Notes under the pieces: generated by a model
Seen by the model: the letters and a program-made list of their open reading frames with translations, nothing else
What the model was told of the DNA's origin: nothing
The model's database searches: none
Position numbers and translations under genes: made by a program
Part shown: in pieces, positions 54,687 to 64,000 of the stretch
Layout: every line of letters begins with the position of its first letter
Position numbering within the stretch: position 1 is the first letter of the stretch
Origin: Pseudorasbora parva
Taxonomy: Eukaryota; Chordata; Actinopteri; Cypriniformes; Gobionidae
DNA length: 64,000 bases
Reading direction: 5' to 3'
Assembly: GCF_024679245.1 (NCBI RefSeq)
Contig: NC_090178.1
Location: 45,765,072-45,829,071 of the forward strand

Positions 54687-54921
54687 TTTGGAAGCCTGGT
54701 TCCGCCACTAAATAAAAAGAGTAATTGCAACTTTTTTCTCACAATAAAATATACAGAGTTTATATTTTAAAATTCAGACTTTATATCATGCAATTGCAAG
54801 TTTATATCTCAGAATTGATACTTTATATCATGCAATTGTGAGAAAAAAGTCAAAATTTTGAGATAAAAGGTCACAATTACTCTTTTAACTTGTTTATTTA
54901 GTGGCGGAAACCGGGTTCCAT
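54687..54921. mobile_element. 235-bp MITE with duplication ACATTAC
   Basis: Inverted ends: GGAAGCCTGGTTCCGCCACT on the left and AGTGGCGGAAACCGGGTTCC on the right. It is flanked by ACATTAC at 54680-54686 and 54922-54928. The interior is a run of 'aattctgactttatatc'-like words that can pair. A truncated relative lies at 35527-36031. Confidence 0.8.
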
Positions 54922-55250
54922 ACATTACGTACTTTCCTCCATCTCGTCCATTCTATTTTTTCACTTCCTGCCCTCCATCTGAATTTTGTGCGTCATAAGA
55001 GCCACGTGATCATTTATAATTTTTCAAAAGATGCTTTAAAAATAACTGTTTTTATGTTACTGTTCAAGTTTAAACAACACATGACACATAATTAAACCTG
55101 ATTCGTTCCAAAGCCATTGAATGGCTCTGATTGGTTCTCATGCTAATGAGATCGTACCTCAGAGATCCCATTTATCAGATAAACCTTGCGTGTATATGTT
55201 GCTTGAATGCGATTATAAATCTAAATTTAAACTGTAAATCATATAGAGCG
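54922..55250. other. Copy B intron, nothing recognised
   Basis: Short intron stretch before the gypsy remnant. No coding or repeat signal. Confidence 0.35.
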
Positions 55251-56865
55251 ATCGTGTCTCTTCAGAGGACTTGGAGGAAATCATGCGAGCGGTCCAGGAT
55301 GTCCCGGGCCGGGATCCAACTTCACTCCTCGGGGCCGTATCCCTCCCAATCGACCAGAATCTACAGATACAGTATATACCGGAGAGCCCTGGACACGGAT
55401 AGGAGGGGAGTCGGGGCAAAAGGGGGCGTGAACTACCGGCTTAATACAAGAGACGTGGAAGACAGGATGAACACTTCTTAAATTAGCGGGTAGTTTAAGT
55501 TTGACGGTTACAGGGCTAAGAACCTTAATGATGTGGATTGGCCCAATGTATTTAGGGGCTAATTTACAAGACACAGTTTGGAGAGGGGGGTTAAGGGTAG
55601 AAAGCCACACTCTTTGGCCACAGACATAGCAAGAACGGGACTTGAGAAGAGCTGCTCTCAACCTTCTCCAAGTGCGTTTACAGCGTTGGATATAGGATTT
55701 TACGGACAGGACATTAGACTCTGGGTCCTGACAGGAACCAATGGAGGTTGGTAAACTAAACAGCACTGAAAAGGTGACAGGCCGGTGGCGGACGAAGGAG
55801 CAGAATTGTGTGCATACCCTGCCCAGGGGAGCTGTTTGGACCAGGACCCGGGGTTGCTGAACGCTAAACTATGGAAGATACGACCAATAATCTGATTAGC
55901 TTGCTCAGCCTGACCATTGGTCTGTGGGTGGAAACCAGATGAAAGGCTAGCCGATGCACCAATGAGGCGACAGAACTCCTTCCAAAATTGTGACGCGAAT
56001 TGAGGACCATGGTCCGAGACCGTGTCGGTGGGGAGAGCATGTAAGCGAAAAACATGCTCAACCATGTCTCCTTGGTGGACGGGAGTTTTGGTAAAGGGAT
56101 AAAATGGGCTGACATAGACAACTTGTCAACGACAGTGAGTATAACCATATATCCTCCGGAAGAAGGAAGTCCAGTTGTAAAATCAAGGGCAATGTGGGAC
56201 CACGGTCGAGAGGGAACAGACAGTGGTCTGAGAAGACCCACATTAACCGGCTTAGTCTGGGCGCAGACAGTATACAACGCAACAAAGAGGCGAACTAGAA
56301 CTTCTGTCGGACAGAAGCCAAGGTGCCTCTCACACCGAGATGAGTGAATAGTTTAGACGAATGCCCCCACTGAAGAATAGCAGACAGAGTGTAAGGCGGA
56401 ACAAACAAAAGTCCCTCAGGACAATCACGAGGCATAACGCAATGAGAGAGGGCGTTTGACAAGGCGTTCAACACCTCAAACCGCCTCACCAACCACTCAA
56501 ACCCGAGGCAGGACCTCCTCCTGGATAGGTACGACTTCTGGAGAGGAAAATTGTCCTGGAGGGGAGTCGGTGCAGCGGCCGGACCAGAGGTGGAGAAAAG
56601 TGCCTTCTCTAAGCTGCGCGCCCAACAACGCACGTCAAAAATATTATCCTAGCAGATTGCCAGGTAAATCAAAGGACCCAGACGATTCGGAATCTCCCGG
56701 GCGAGAATCTCGTCCTTGATGTCTGTGTTCAAACCATCCAAGAACCGGGCGACCAGGGCTGGTTCATTCCACTGACTGGAGGTGGCTAGAGTGCGAGTAA
56801 GAGACTGACCAGCTGGGGAGGAAAAGGAGAAGGATGGAGCCAGGATCATGACATGTCAGTTCATG
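55251..56865 (-). pseudogene. Ty3/gypsy chromovirus remnant: gag end joined to integrase and chromodomain
   Basis: Reading the minus strand from right to left: a gag C-terminal piece (56849-56649; SSQWNEPALVARFLDGLN, DIKDEILAREIPNRL), then decayed sequence leading to the integrase zinc-binding part ([25 protein letters not shown]). Next is the integrase core ([51 protein letters not shown]), with catalytic D, D and E visible, followed by a chromodomain-type tail (HPVFHVSCIKPV, GSPVYTV). Protease, reverse transcriptase and RNase H are missing. Frameshifts separate the pieces. Confidence 0.88.
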
Positions 56866-57600
56866 TCTGATTGTTTTGAAAGCGGCAACCGGAATGATTC
56901 TCTGACAGGGCTTGCAAAACTTCTTTTTTTATTATGTGGCCTGCCTGATCGATGGATATAAGCGCAAAACGCACACACACGTGCATGGGCGCGCACTCTT
57001 CAATTATCAAGTCAAGAGAGTGAACAACGCAGATCAAGAAATTTATGTTATTTCACTGTTAAAAATTCACCAGCCTCCTGACATGCTTACGTTTTGGTAG
57101 CATGTCTGGAAAACAAACACACAGCCCCAGGAAATTGGACTTTGTGAACCCTGGCCCATAACATTATATGTCCGAGTCTGATCCCAAATTAGCAATAAAC
57201 CAACAAATAAAATATTCTTTAGCCTATGACAGCGTGCTAAGGTTATAGACATGTACACATCATCAAAACGATCTGTAACAATGCAATACTATCACATATA
57301 AAGTGTGTTGCACCATTCCTGTCGGATCCAATATAGAAGGCACAGCATTGTGTTTTAATCTATCTTTTAATGTATGCAAATCCAATGTCCACCTGTGTCT
57401 TGTTTACAAACGATTATCTTGCTATCTTCGGCATGTTTATTGGTCGTTTAGCTCCACAAGTCGGAGGCCGGGGCTACAGGAGCAGGCATACACATTTATC
57501 TGTAGAGGCGGCGTTTCCCACCTTCTACTACGTCATTGATCAATATATATTTGAGAGCTCTCGTTTTCTGGGCCTGGTGTCTAAAAAAGCTTTTCTTTGA
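56866..57600 (+). repeat. Unclassified repeat family X, copy 2
   Basis: It shares ordered blocks with the reverse complement of 40015-40984: GTCAGTTCATG, TTTTGAAAGCGGCAAC, GGAAAACAAACACACAGCCC, GTTGCACCATTCCTGTC, GATCCAATATAGAAGGCACA and CTTGTTTACAAACGATT. The two copies differ by many substitutions and indels. No protein recognised. Confidence 0.6.
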
Positions 57601-58489
57601 CTAACAAGGACGTTTTCAGCTCTGAAATTTACAGGATATTCTTGTTTTACCATGACCTTTTATATATCAAAGGCTCAAGTTGATTTCTCAATTCATCACC
57701 CCTTTTAACCCTGGTTGCTCAGTCCCTCATTGTGAAGTCTTGTTTGCCCCAGCTGCATTTCTGAGTGTTGTTTACCCCTGTGATTACCTTGCCTGTGTTT
57801 GAACTCTGATTTGGACTTTCGTTATCGCCAGTTGTCATGGCTTGTGCCATTTTACACAACTTCTAATTTCCTTAAATATTTACAACAGAGGTGAAGAGAT
57901 CACAACAGAAATACAGGTTAAAATAAACACCATAAAAGTAGTACAGGTATGATGTCACTTTGTAGGTCAACCGGCAATTAGCATCGCAATGGTTCCCTCG
58001 AAAAAACAAAACAAACAATAGGATTTTCCCATAGGCTTTTGGATTATCGCAAAAAAATAAATACAAACGTACGCTGCGTTTAAATGCTGCTCTATACGGC
58101 ACTTTGACTCCGAATTTTGTTTTATACAATTGTATGATATGGAAACATAACAGGTTGTGTTGAATCAGCTGAAAACAGCCGCGAGCATGTATTCATGACG
58201 AGATAAAGTGGAAAACGGCAATACACACAAACGTTTCACTTTAGCAGAACCACAATTTACATTGCAGCTAATAGCGAAGAAATATGGTGTTTTGGAAGAA
58301 ACATTTATTAAAAATGTTGCTATATTACTTAAATTAATATTGCAGAATATAAATCACTTTTATAGAGGCTGTTGTCATATTTTCTACAGGTGTTTAATTT
58401 TTTTTTACTTACAAATATAATAGTTTATTATATATGTTTTATATAGTTTCACGAGTTCACACTTACATCAAATTAAATAGAGTAACTTT
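57601..58489. other. Copy B intron, possible LTR-derived part at 57700-57850
   Basis: The pyrimidine-rich block with GTCTTGTTTGCCCCAGC and TGTGATTACCTTGCCTGTGT resembles LTR or leader sequence of gypsy elements but has no partner copy. The rest is AT-rich and unassigned. Confidence 0.3.
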
Positions 58490-59052
58490 ATGCGTATTTG
58501 GCGTGCTGTCCAGGGGAGGGCTCCGGGCTCTGATTTTTGAGCCCCCCACCTCAAAAAAAGCTCGAATAGCGCTGAGGACTGAGACATGTCCTGAAGCTGT
58601 GGAGGCCAAGGAGATGCAAACCCGTGTCCTTGGTAATATCCCCCAAAGCCGATTGAAGGGGCTGCATCTGTAAAAAGCTGAATGTCGACTGGGGAAGAAA
58701 CGAGATTGTTATAGAAAAAAGACAATCCGTTCCACTGTTTTAGGAAGATTATCCATAACCTAATTTCGTCGCGGCTCGACTTGGTTATCAAAATTAGGTC
58801 CTCTAGCGCGTGAACCGACGATGCGAGTGAGAGGAGATGCGAGATGAAAGGGTGTCCTTGCGGAATAATGCGCATTGCGAAGTTTAGGTGTCCTAGCATT
58901 GACAGCAGTTCGCGTTTGGAACGGTGGGAATGGTCTAGAAAAGTAGAGGAGACTAGAATTATCCTATCAATTTTCTCTTTTGCCAATGAAGCTTGGAAAT
59001 GTACTGAATCCAAGTTGATTCCGAGAAATTCCATGGATGTGGCGGGACCCAT
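58468..59052 (-). pseudogene. RT thumb and RNase H of the Ngaro-like element, truncated
   Basis: It opens with MEFLGINLDS, the block after the catalytic reverse transcriptase domain. It continues through SKRELLSMLGHLNFAMRIIP and then the RNase H start LFTDAAPSIGFGGYYQG and SSALFELF. After that the sequence changes to unrelated residues, marking a truncation. The full RNase H acidic set is therefore absent. Confidence 0.75.
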
Positions 59053-59061
59053 GGTTTTCTC

Positions 59062-60360
59062 CTAGGCGATGGGGATTCCGAGCTCGGAAAACACTTTTTG
59101 AGCGGTGAGGAAATGTGCTGCTGGGATGGCGTCGGGAGGCGAGATAATTAGAAAATCGTCTAGAAGATGAATGAGGTGAGGCATGGCATAATTGTTTGAC
59201 AAAATCCAACAAACAGCTTCTGATAGAATGTCAAAAATCTTGGGGCTGCTTTTACAACCGAACGTGAGGCGTACAACGAAATAGAATTGCACGTGCCAGC
59301 GAACTCCAAAAATGTGCCATGAATCTGGATGGATGAGCATCACTTTGAAAGCTGAAGTGATGTCAAGTTTTGCCAGCCAGGCGCCTTGACCTGCGATTTT
59401 AATCATATCGATGGCCTGATCTATGTCGTGGTATTTGAGAGAGAATTTGGCGAGGGGGATCAAGCTGTTTATACTGGGAAACTGGGAATGGTGCAGAGCT
59501 GAGAGATCGATTATGAGACGTTTTTTACCCGAAAATTTTCTTGTGGCCACTCCAATGGGGCTAATACGAAAAGTGTTAAAAGGCGAATTGTCAAAAGGGC
59601 CTATCATGAAACCCGATTCGACTTCTTTTTTAATCAGGTGGTCTACGACTTCGGGTTCGGCGAGAGCTGATTGTAGATTATTGCAGATGGTGTTTTGGGA
59701 GAGCGGACATTCGACACCGGGCTTGAAGCCGTGTTCAAGCCCGGACAGCAAATAATCTGTAAAATCGGTGTCCGGTTGGTGCGCTAATTCGACGGAAAGA
59801 TGAGAAATGTTTACAGGAGTCGATAAGTAATTTTTTGGGTTTTTATTTAGTGATTTAGATAAAGGGCATACAAATTTTGCATGAGCACCGCCACAGAAGT
59901 TGCAGATGTGCAGGTATTTACATCGCTGTCTGGTGCAGTTCTCTGTATTAAAATTAAAGCAGGGCTGCCTGTCTGTGAAGCGTGAGGGATCTCTTCTGTA
60001 ATCGTAGTTTGCGGGGTTGGTTGCAGGTCGTGGCACATAACTTGTTGATTTTGCATGGGTAGTCTCCGGGCGGGGATTAATCTGAGGGCATGACATCATA
60101 GAATGTGCCACTGACCTGCAAACTGCGCACGAGATGTTCCTGCAGCCCAGAAACACTCTTCTGTGGAGATCTGTATCGAGAGCGCCCCAGTAGGCACACT
60201 GATTCCACTGAGCAAGCCACACGGCACATTTTGCGGCGAAGAGTTTGTGATACGTGTAAAAGTGTCCTCCCCCGTAGGACAGCGCGAGCTCGGCTATGAT
60301 CGCCAGATAATCGGTTAGCTCGCGGCGCCTGTGGGGGAAAACTGAACAAATTATTTCCAT
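59062..60360 (-). pseudogene. gag zinc-finger region and RT core of the Ngaro-like element (432-codon frame)
   Basis: Residues 1-100 are the end of the gag-like capsid region (YGGGHFYTYHKLFAAKCAV, GCRNISCAVCRSVAH). A Cys/His-rich knuckle (about 134-165) reads C-FNFNTENC...C-KYLH-IC-NFC-GGAH-AKFVC. Reverse transcriptase starts at about 220: GKKRLIIDLSA, the first aspartate in AKLDITSAF (333), SSPKIFD and LLDDF (399-403). The box is LLDD instead of the usual YLDD. The frame stops just before the segment 59052-58468, so at least one frameshift is present. Confidence 0.78.
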
Positions 60361-61560
60361 GAAACGGGAAAAAGCAATAGAAAATTCGGGAAAAGAAAGG
60401 AAGGGGGATGTGGGTTGTTTTTTTTTAAAGTGACAGAAAAATCCCCGCAGTCTATTTGGCGGTTTGTGTCTGACACGGGAAACATAGAGAGGAGAGATGA
60501 CATGTCAATGTCCACACCTGCCAGGATTTGTGCCCGGATGTTTTGGACCACTGGGGGCGGTTCCGAGGAAACAGCGTTAGCTGGAACGGGCATCAGTGTT
60601 GCTGTGAGGAGAGAAAAAGCAGATTTCGTTTGCAGAAGGGGGTTGGAAGAGAGGGGAGCCGGGGCTGCTTCCGGAGCTTGGATGGAAAAGTTGTTGGGAG
60701 CCTGAGAAAAAGGGAGATACGTTTGAGACAAATATCCTTGTGCTGTAGGTGGAAGCGGCCTTGCGTTTGTGTTTGCGTTTTGGAAGGGACTGTTGGTTAT
60801 TTTGTGCTTGCACTGCTAGCAAGCTTGCGCTAGCATCAGCGATGGGAGCAGAAGGACACTGGAAATGTAAAGAGTTAGGAACAGCGGGTGGAACAAGCTG
60901 AGAGCCTGAGGGCAGGCCGCTAGGCCCGGCCACGAGCGTCGCTACATCGGGAGGAGCCGCGGTGCGAAGTCGGCTCTCAGTTGGAATCCGGTGAGGCCTG
61001 GATGCGGTAGAATCAGGGGCGTGTCCCAGGCTCGCAGAAGGCCTGTTGCGGCTCATCGCTTGAATCGAGCCAGACCTTGTACGGAGAGGAGAAGGTGTCG
61101 AGCGGGGCAAATCCTGAGCTCTGCGTGCTCTATTCTGCCTGCTGTTGGCTGATCTGGGAGCTGAAGTGGACTTGGGAGAGTGGTGGGCTGGCTGCAGGCT
61201 GACGTAGAGGCTGTACAGTTCCTCTTTATTCATCTTCCTCGAGAACTGTACGTCGGAATTAACCAGCGCTTGCCTCAATCCTACTACTGTCCATTTCCCG
61301 ATAGCTGGAATCGTCGGGACGGCCGAGCTGTAAGAGGAAGCTGGGGAAGTAGTTGGCCATCTTGCTGGTGGAGGCGAGTGTTGGCCTCTGCATCTTGGTG
61401 TGAGCGAGGCTAGTCAAATGGGCCGGCGGCCGCGCTGAAGAGCCTGGGGCTCTAGTACGAGGTCCTGCGGTGGAGGAGTGGTCCGGGGGCCGGCGGATTG
61501 AGCCGGAGGGTCCCAAGGGGAGTTGGTTTCGTCGTCGGAAGAAGACTGGTGTTGCGACAT
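60351..61560 (-). pseudogene. N-terminal gag part of the Ngaro-like element, frameshifted
   Basis: The likely start is the ATG at 61560 (MSQHQSSSDDETNSPWDPP). Stops and shifts divide the rest into three frames. Around 61300-61180 the block WTVVGLRQALVNSDVQFSR followed by NKEELYSLYV looks like a SAP-type DNA-binding motif (low certainty). A long proline/serine-rich linker follows. Then ILAGVDIDMSSLLSMFPVSD and NRQIDCGDFSVTLKK lead into the capsid region. All are broken by indels. Confidence 0.65.
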
Positions 61561-63274
61561 GGTAGCAGATGGTCAGACCAGAAATGCTAAGAAACTGTCA
61601 ACTGAAGAAAGGTAAGGCAGCTGTATATATGCGCTCCACCTGATAATGATGATTGATTAGTTAAGTATGCTCCACTCATGTTTGATTAGGTTTAATTGTC
61701 TGGACATGCTCCACCTGGCTTGATTAGGTTACGTTATCAGACATGCTCCTTTGTTTAATTATCTGAAAGTGCTCCTCCTGAAATTAGTTAATAAAACTTC
61801 ACTTTAGAAACCATATAGCCATATAATGAGGAGCAAGGTTTTTACAGACTGTTTTTTACCCTGTGACTACCATGATCTTACATTTAAATGAAACTGGCCT
61901 ACAGTTAAACTACAGTCTATAAAACAGTTTTAAAGTCTGGATCACATGCATTAAGGACAAAGGTTTTTTTTTTCTCTTTAAAAGTTTTATTAACTTTTTT
62001 TATTGATTTAATTACATTTTATAGCCTCATGAAAGATAGACATCAGTGTCTTACTTAAATGATGTGTTAACTCTTGATTGTTCAACCCAAAAATGTGATC
62101 ATTTACTCACCCTAATGTCATTCCAAACCTAAATGAATTTATTTCTGTGTAGCATAAAATAAAATAAATTGAGAAATACATTTTTTTGTTCATACAGTAT
62201 TCAAATGGTAGCCTAACCAAAATGGTTTGGTTGCCAACATTCTTCAAAACATCTTATTTTGTGTTTCACAGAAGTCATACAGGTTTGGAAGGGCACGAGA
62301 GTGGGTACATGATGACAGCATTTAAAAGCAGTAAATTTACTTTACTCTATCCTAGCTCAAAATCATCAGTGCTTTACTGCCAAGGGCATTTCTGTGTGAC
62401 AAAAAAAAGCAAGATTAAGTTTATCTGCATTTGTAGCAAATTCGATAATATCTATCATTATTTGTCCTTGTCCTAGTTTTATTGATATACTCCAATTTAA
62501 GGCCCCAACCCCAGCAAAAACTTTCACGGGGAACACATGGGCCGGATGTGCTGGGTATGCCAGAGCCGAATTTTAGCCCCAGTCCAGCCCTGGTTAGCAC
62601 ATCCTTTAGTACTTCATTTTCACCTGGGCTTTGTTTTCCAGTAACTTTTATTTAGTGATGTCATTCATAGTGTTTTTCAGTAATATAGGTATGACTGAAA
62701 TGTTCTACAAGTTGATGAAAATAGCTCTGCCATAGCAGTTAACTGATCTTTAATTTGTTATAATGCATTTTTCAAGAGATTTCGTATGCTGCTGTACTTT
62801 TTAATGTACTCAAAGAATTTATTTTGAAATGTATATACTTTAATGATATAGTACATTAAACATTTAAGTTTTCTATATTTCAAAGTGTGTATGTCTTAAC
62901 ATTTATATTTAATGATATACTAGTGTATAGATACAGCTTTATACTATAGTAGTAGTACTAATCTATTTCTAATTAACAAAAATACTATTGAAATGTTCTT
63001 GAAGCACATATAAATCAATAACTAAAAATATATTTTAGTCTATAAATTGCACTAAATGCACTTCCATTTCAGCACTATTTAATATATTAAAATACATTGC
63101 AAATATCTTAAAATTGACCTTAAGCTTATCTTAAAATGCAAATTAAAATGCAAAAATCTTAATATACTTAAAGTTGTTTCAAAATAATACATTTAATATG
63201 CATTTAGTATAGTATAATTTAAATATATTTAGCATGTCCAAAAAAAGCACAATTTAAATAAATTTCCTTTTCAC
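61561..63274. other. Copy B intron, right part; MITE fragment at about 62085-62320
   Basis: 61600-61800 has a repeated GCTCCACCTG/GCTCCTCCTG word and is probably the leader of the Ngaro-like element. 62085-62320 resembles the common MITE seen at 37926 (CATTTACTCACCCTAATGTC on one side, CATACAGGTTTGGAAGGGCA on the other). The rest is AT-rich and unassigned. Confidence 0.5.
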
Positions 63275-63478
63275 CTGGGTCTATGATGTGAGTGACAGTC
63301 CACTGTAGTTCATCATCATCACAGTCGAAGTGCTCAAGGAGATAACGCTCCCCTGAAGCTATGGTGACCTTGTACATTGGGGCTGAATCCAATCTCAACG
63401 AACAGGCGGAGTTATTTCTTTTTTTCTTCACTAGGATTTGTAGCATTTGATTCTCAGGCAGAGTCCCTGTGCACTGCC
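63275..63478 (-). CDS. cdcp1: cdcp1-like copy B, exon 5 (first exon visible)
   Basis: 204 nt, 68 codons, phase 1 at both ends. The acceptor is CTTGTCACTGTTGTAG and the donor GTGAAAAGG. It encodes GQCTGTLPENQMLQILVK, SACSLRLDSAPM, KVTIASGERYLLEHFDC and DELQWTVTHIIDPG. It aligns over its full length with copy A exon 5 (38 of about 65 positions identical), with two residues more at its end. This pair is the direct evidence for gene duplication. Confidence 0.88.
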
Positions 63479-64000
63479 CTACAACAGTGACAAGAATAAG
63501 AAAAAAAGATGGCAAATAAACATATACATATAATATACATATAAAATAAGGCATAATGAACAGTCAGCTGAGAGATGAAAGGGTAATATTATGCTTGTCC
63601 TCTTTTTCAACTTTAGTGTGTACTGTGTAATTGTCAGGGTTCTGTCACTTCGGTCTAGCTTTCTCTTGGTTTTGTGACATAGCCCTGACACTCCTATATT
63701 TTTTGTCTTGTGTGAGCGTGCAGCTTTGAGCATGCTCGAGCTGCATGCTCTTCTGTCCTTTTGAGTGTTCTGTGTGGGGCGTGGTGTTTGGATCCCAGCA
63801 CTTCTAGTTGGTCTAGTTGGTTTTTGTGTTGGGATTCGGACATTCATTCTACTCTTGTCTTGTTGTGTAGCATGCAGATGGTGTTTTTCACTAGGTGCAT
63901 GCTTTCCTGTTTTCATATTTTGTGTGAACATGCATTGAGTTTTCATTAGCTGCATGTTCATGTCATGTTTGGTGTGAGCAGATGTTCATGTGTTTCTTTG
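63479..64000. repeat. Copy B intron 4 edge and possible LTR-like repeat at the window end
   Basis: The first about 80 bp are intron conserved with copy A (TTGTCACTGTTG, TGTTTATTTG, TTCATTATGCCTTAT). From about 63637 a block starting TGTCAGGGTTCTGTCAC, with repeated GCATGCT and GCATGTT words, looks like the beginning of an LTR or other repeat running off the window. It cannot be confirmed here. Confidence 0.4.

Larger units (their letters stand above)
58490..61560 (-). mobile_element. Ngaro/DIRS-order retroelement remnant (gag, RT, RNase H)
   Basis: Decayed minus-strand coding block with a gag-like region (61560-59900), reverse transcriptase (about 59700-58960) and RNase H start (about 58700-58560). 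The reverse transcriptase belongs to the tyrosine-recombinase-element type and is very different from elements A and B. No recombinase is found after RNase H; the coding sequence ends abruptly near 58500. Terminal repeats were not identified. Ngaro-like is my best placement. Confidence 0.7.
33665..63478 (-). other. cdcp1: cdcp1-like gene copy B, 3' part (exons 5-9), enters from the right
   Basis: Five minus-strand exons (63478-63275, 42505-42134, 39317-38970, 38862-38781, 34022-33665) join without a break to about 454 residues plus stop. Three introns are phase 1 and the last is phase 2. The product is ectodomain, one transmembrane helix and a cytoplasmic tail. With the five exons of copy A, a full protein would be near 770 residues, close to known CDCP1 length (about 836 in human). 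The tail block Y-x-Y-I-D-D-T-L-V-Y-S-H-L-L matches the Src-phosphorylated region of CDCP1. Exons 1-4 should lie right of the window. The intron between the first two visible exons is 20.8 kb and full of transposons. Confidence 0.88.

Noticed and set aside
63637..64000. New LTR retrotransposon starting with TGTCAGGG
   Set aside because: There is no second LTR, primer-binding site or gene within the window, so it is kept only as a possible repeat.

Overview
This is vertebrate nuclear DNA, almost certainly a teleost and probably a cypriniform. The evidence is split genes with GT-AG introns, microsatellites, a 5S rRNA-derived SINE3, several DIRS-order (tyrosine recombinase) retrotransposons, Tc1-like transposons of fish type, L2-like 3' tails and many hAT/MITE copies. 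No bacterial genes, operons or CRISPR arrays are present. The species call is inference; teleost is firm.

Host genes. All recognisable host coding sequence is on the minus strand and belongs to two head-to-tail copies of a cdcp1-like gene (CUB-domain-containing protein 1, a single-pass membrane glycoprotein). Copy A starts with a signal-peptide exon at 14151 and contributes exons 1-5 (14151 down to 2444); the rest lies left of the window. Copy B enters from the right and contributes the exon equivalent to A exon 5 (63478-63275) plus the next four exons, ending with the transmembrane exon (38862-38781) and the cytoplasmic tail with stop codon (34022-33665). Both models join cleanly: every intron is phase 1 except the last, which is phase 2. 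The shared exon is about 58% identical in protein between the copies.

Mobile elements by region. 1-14 kb (copy A introns): end of a hAT-like element, a 51-bp minisatellite, MITEs, and a Tc1-like element carrying a solo LTR and an L2-like LINE. 14.55-19.3 kb: a Ty3/gypsy retrotransposon with identical 163-bp LTRs and one uninterrupted 1316-codon gag-pol ORF, inserted about 400 bp upstream of the copy A start codon. 20-24 kb: LINE and gypsy remnants, the latter split by a 1.56-kb transposon with a 7-bp target duplication. 24.0-30.2 kb: DIRS1-like element A. 30.2-31.3 kb: LINE 3' half. 32-33.2 kb: MITEs. 33.7-42.5 kb: copy B exons 9-6 with, in their introns, a long-inverted-repeat element holding a DIRS 3' fragment, a MITE holding the SINE3, and a Tc1 element holding another repeat. 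42.6-63.3 kb is one 20.8-kb copy B intron packed with a Tc1 remnant, a hAT element split by DIRS element B, a second hAT, a gypsy chromovirus remnant and an Ngaro-like gag/RT/RNase H block.

The host genes would give receptor-like membrane proteins with Src-family-type tyrosine motifs in the tail. Everything else is a layered transposon landscape whose nesting order can be read directly. I found no wholly new system. The strongest points are the tandem cdcp1 pair, the young gypsy beside the copy A promoter, and the precise DIRS junctions (inverted termini, internal complementary region, shared GTT).
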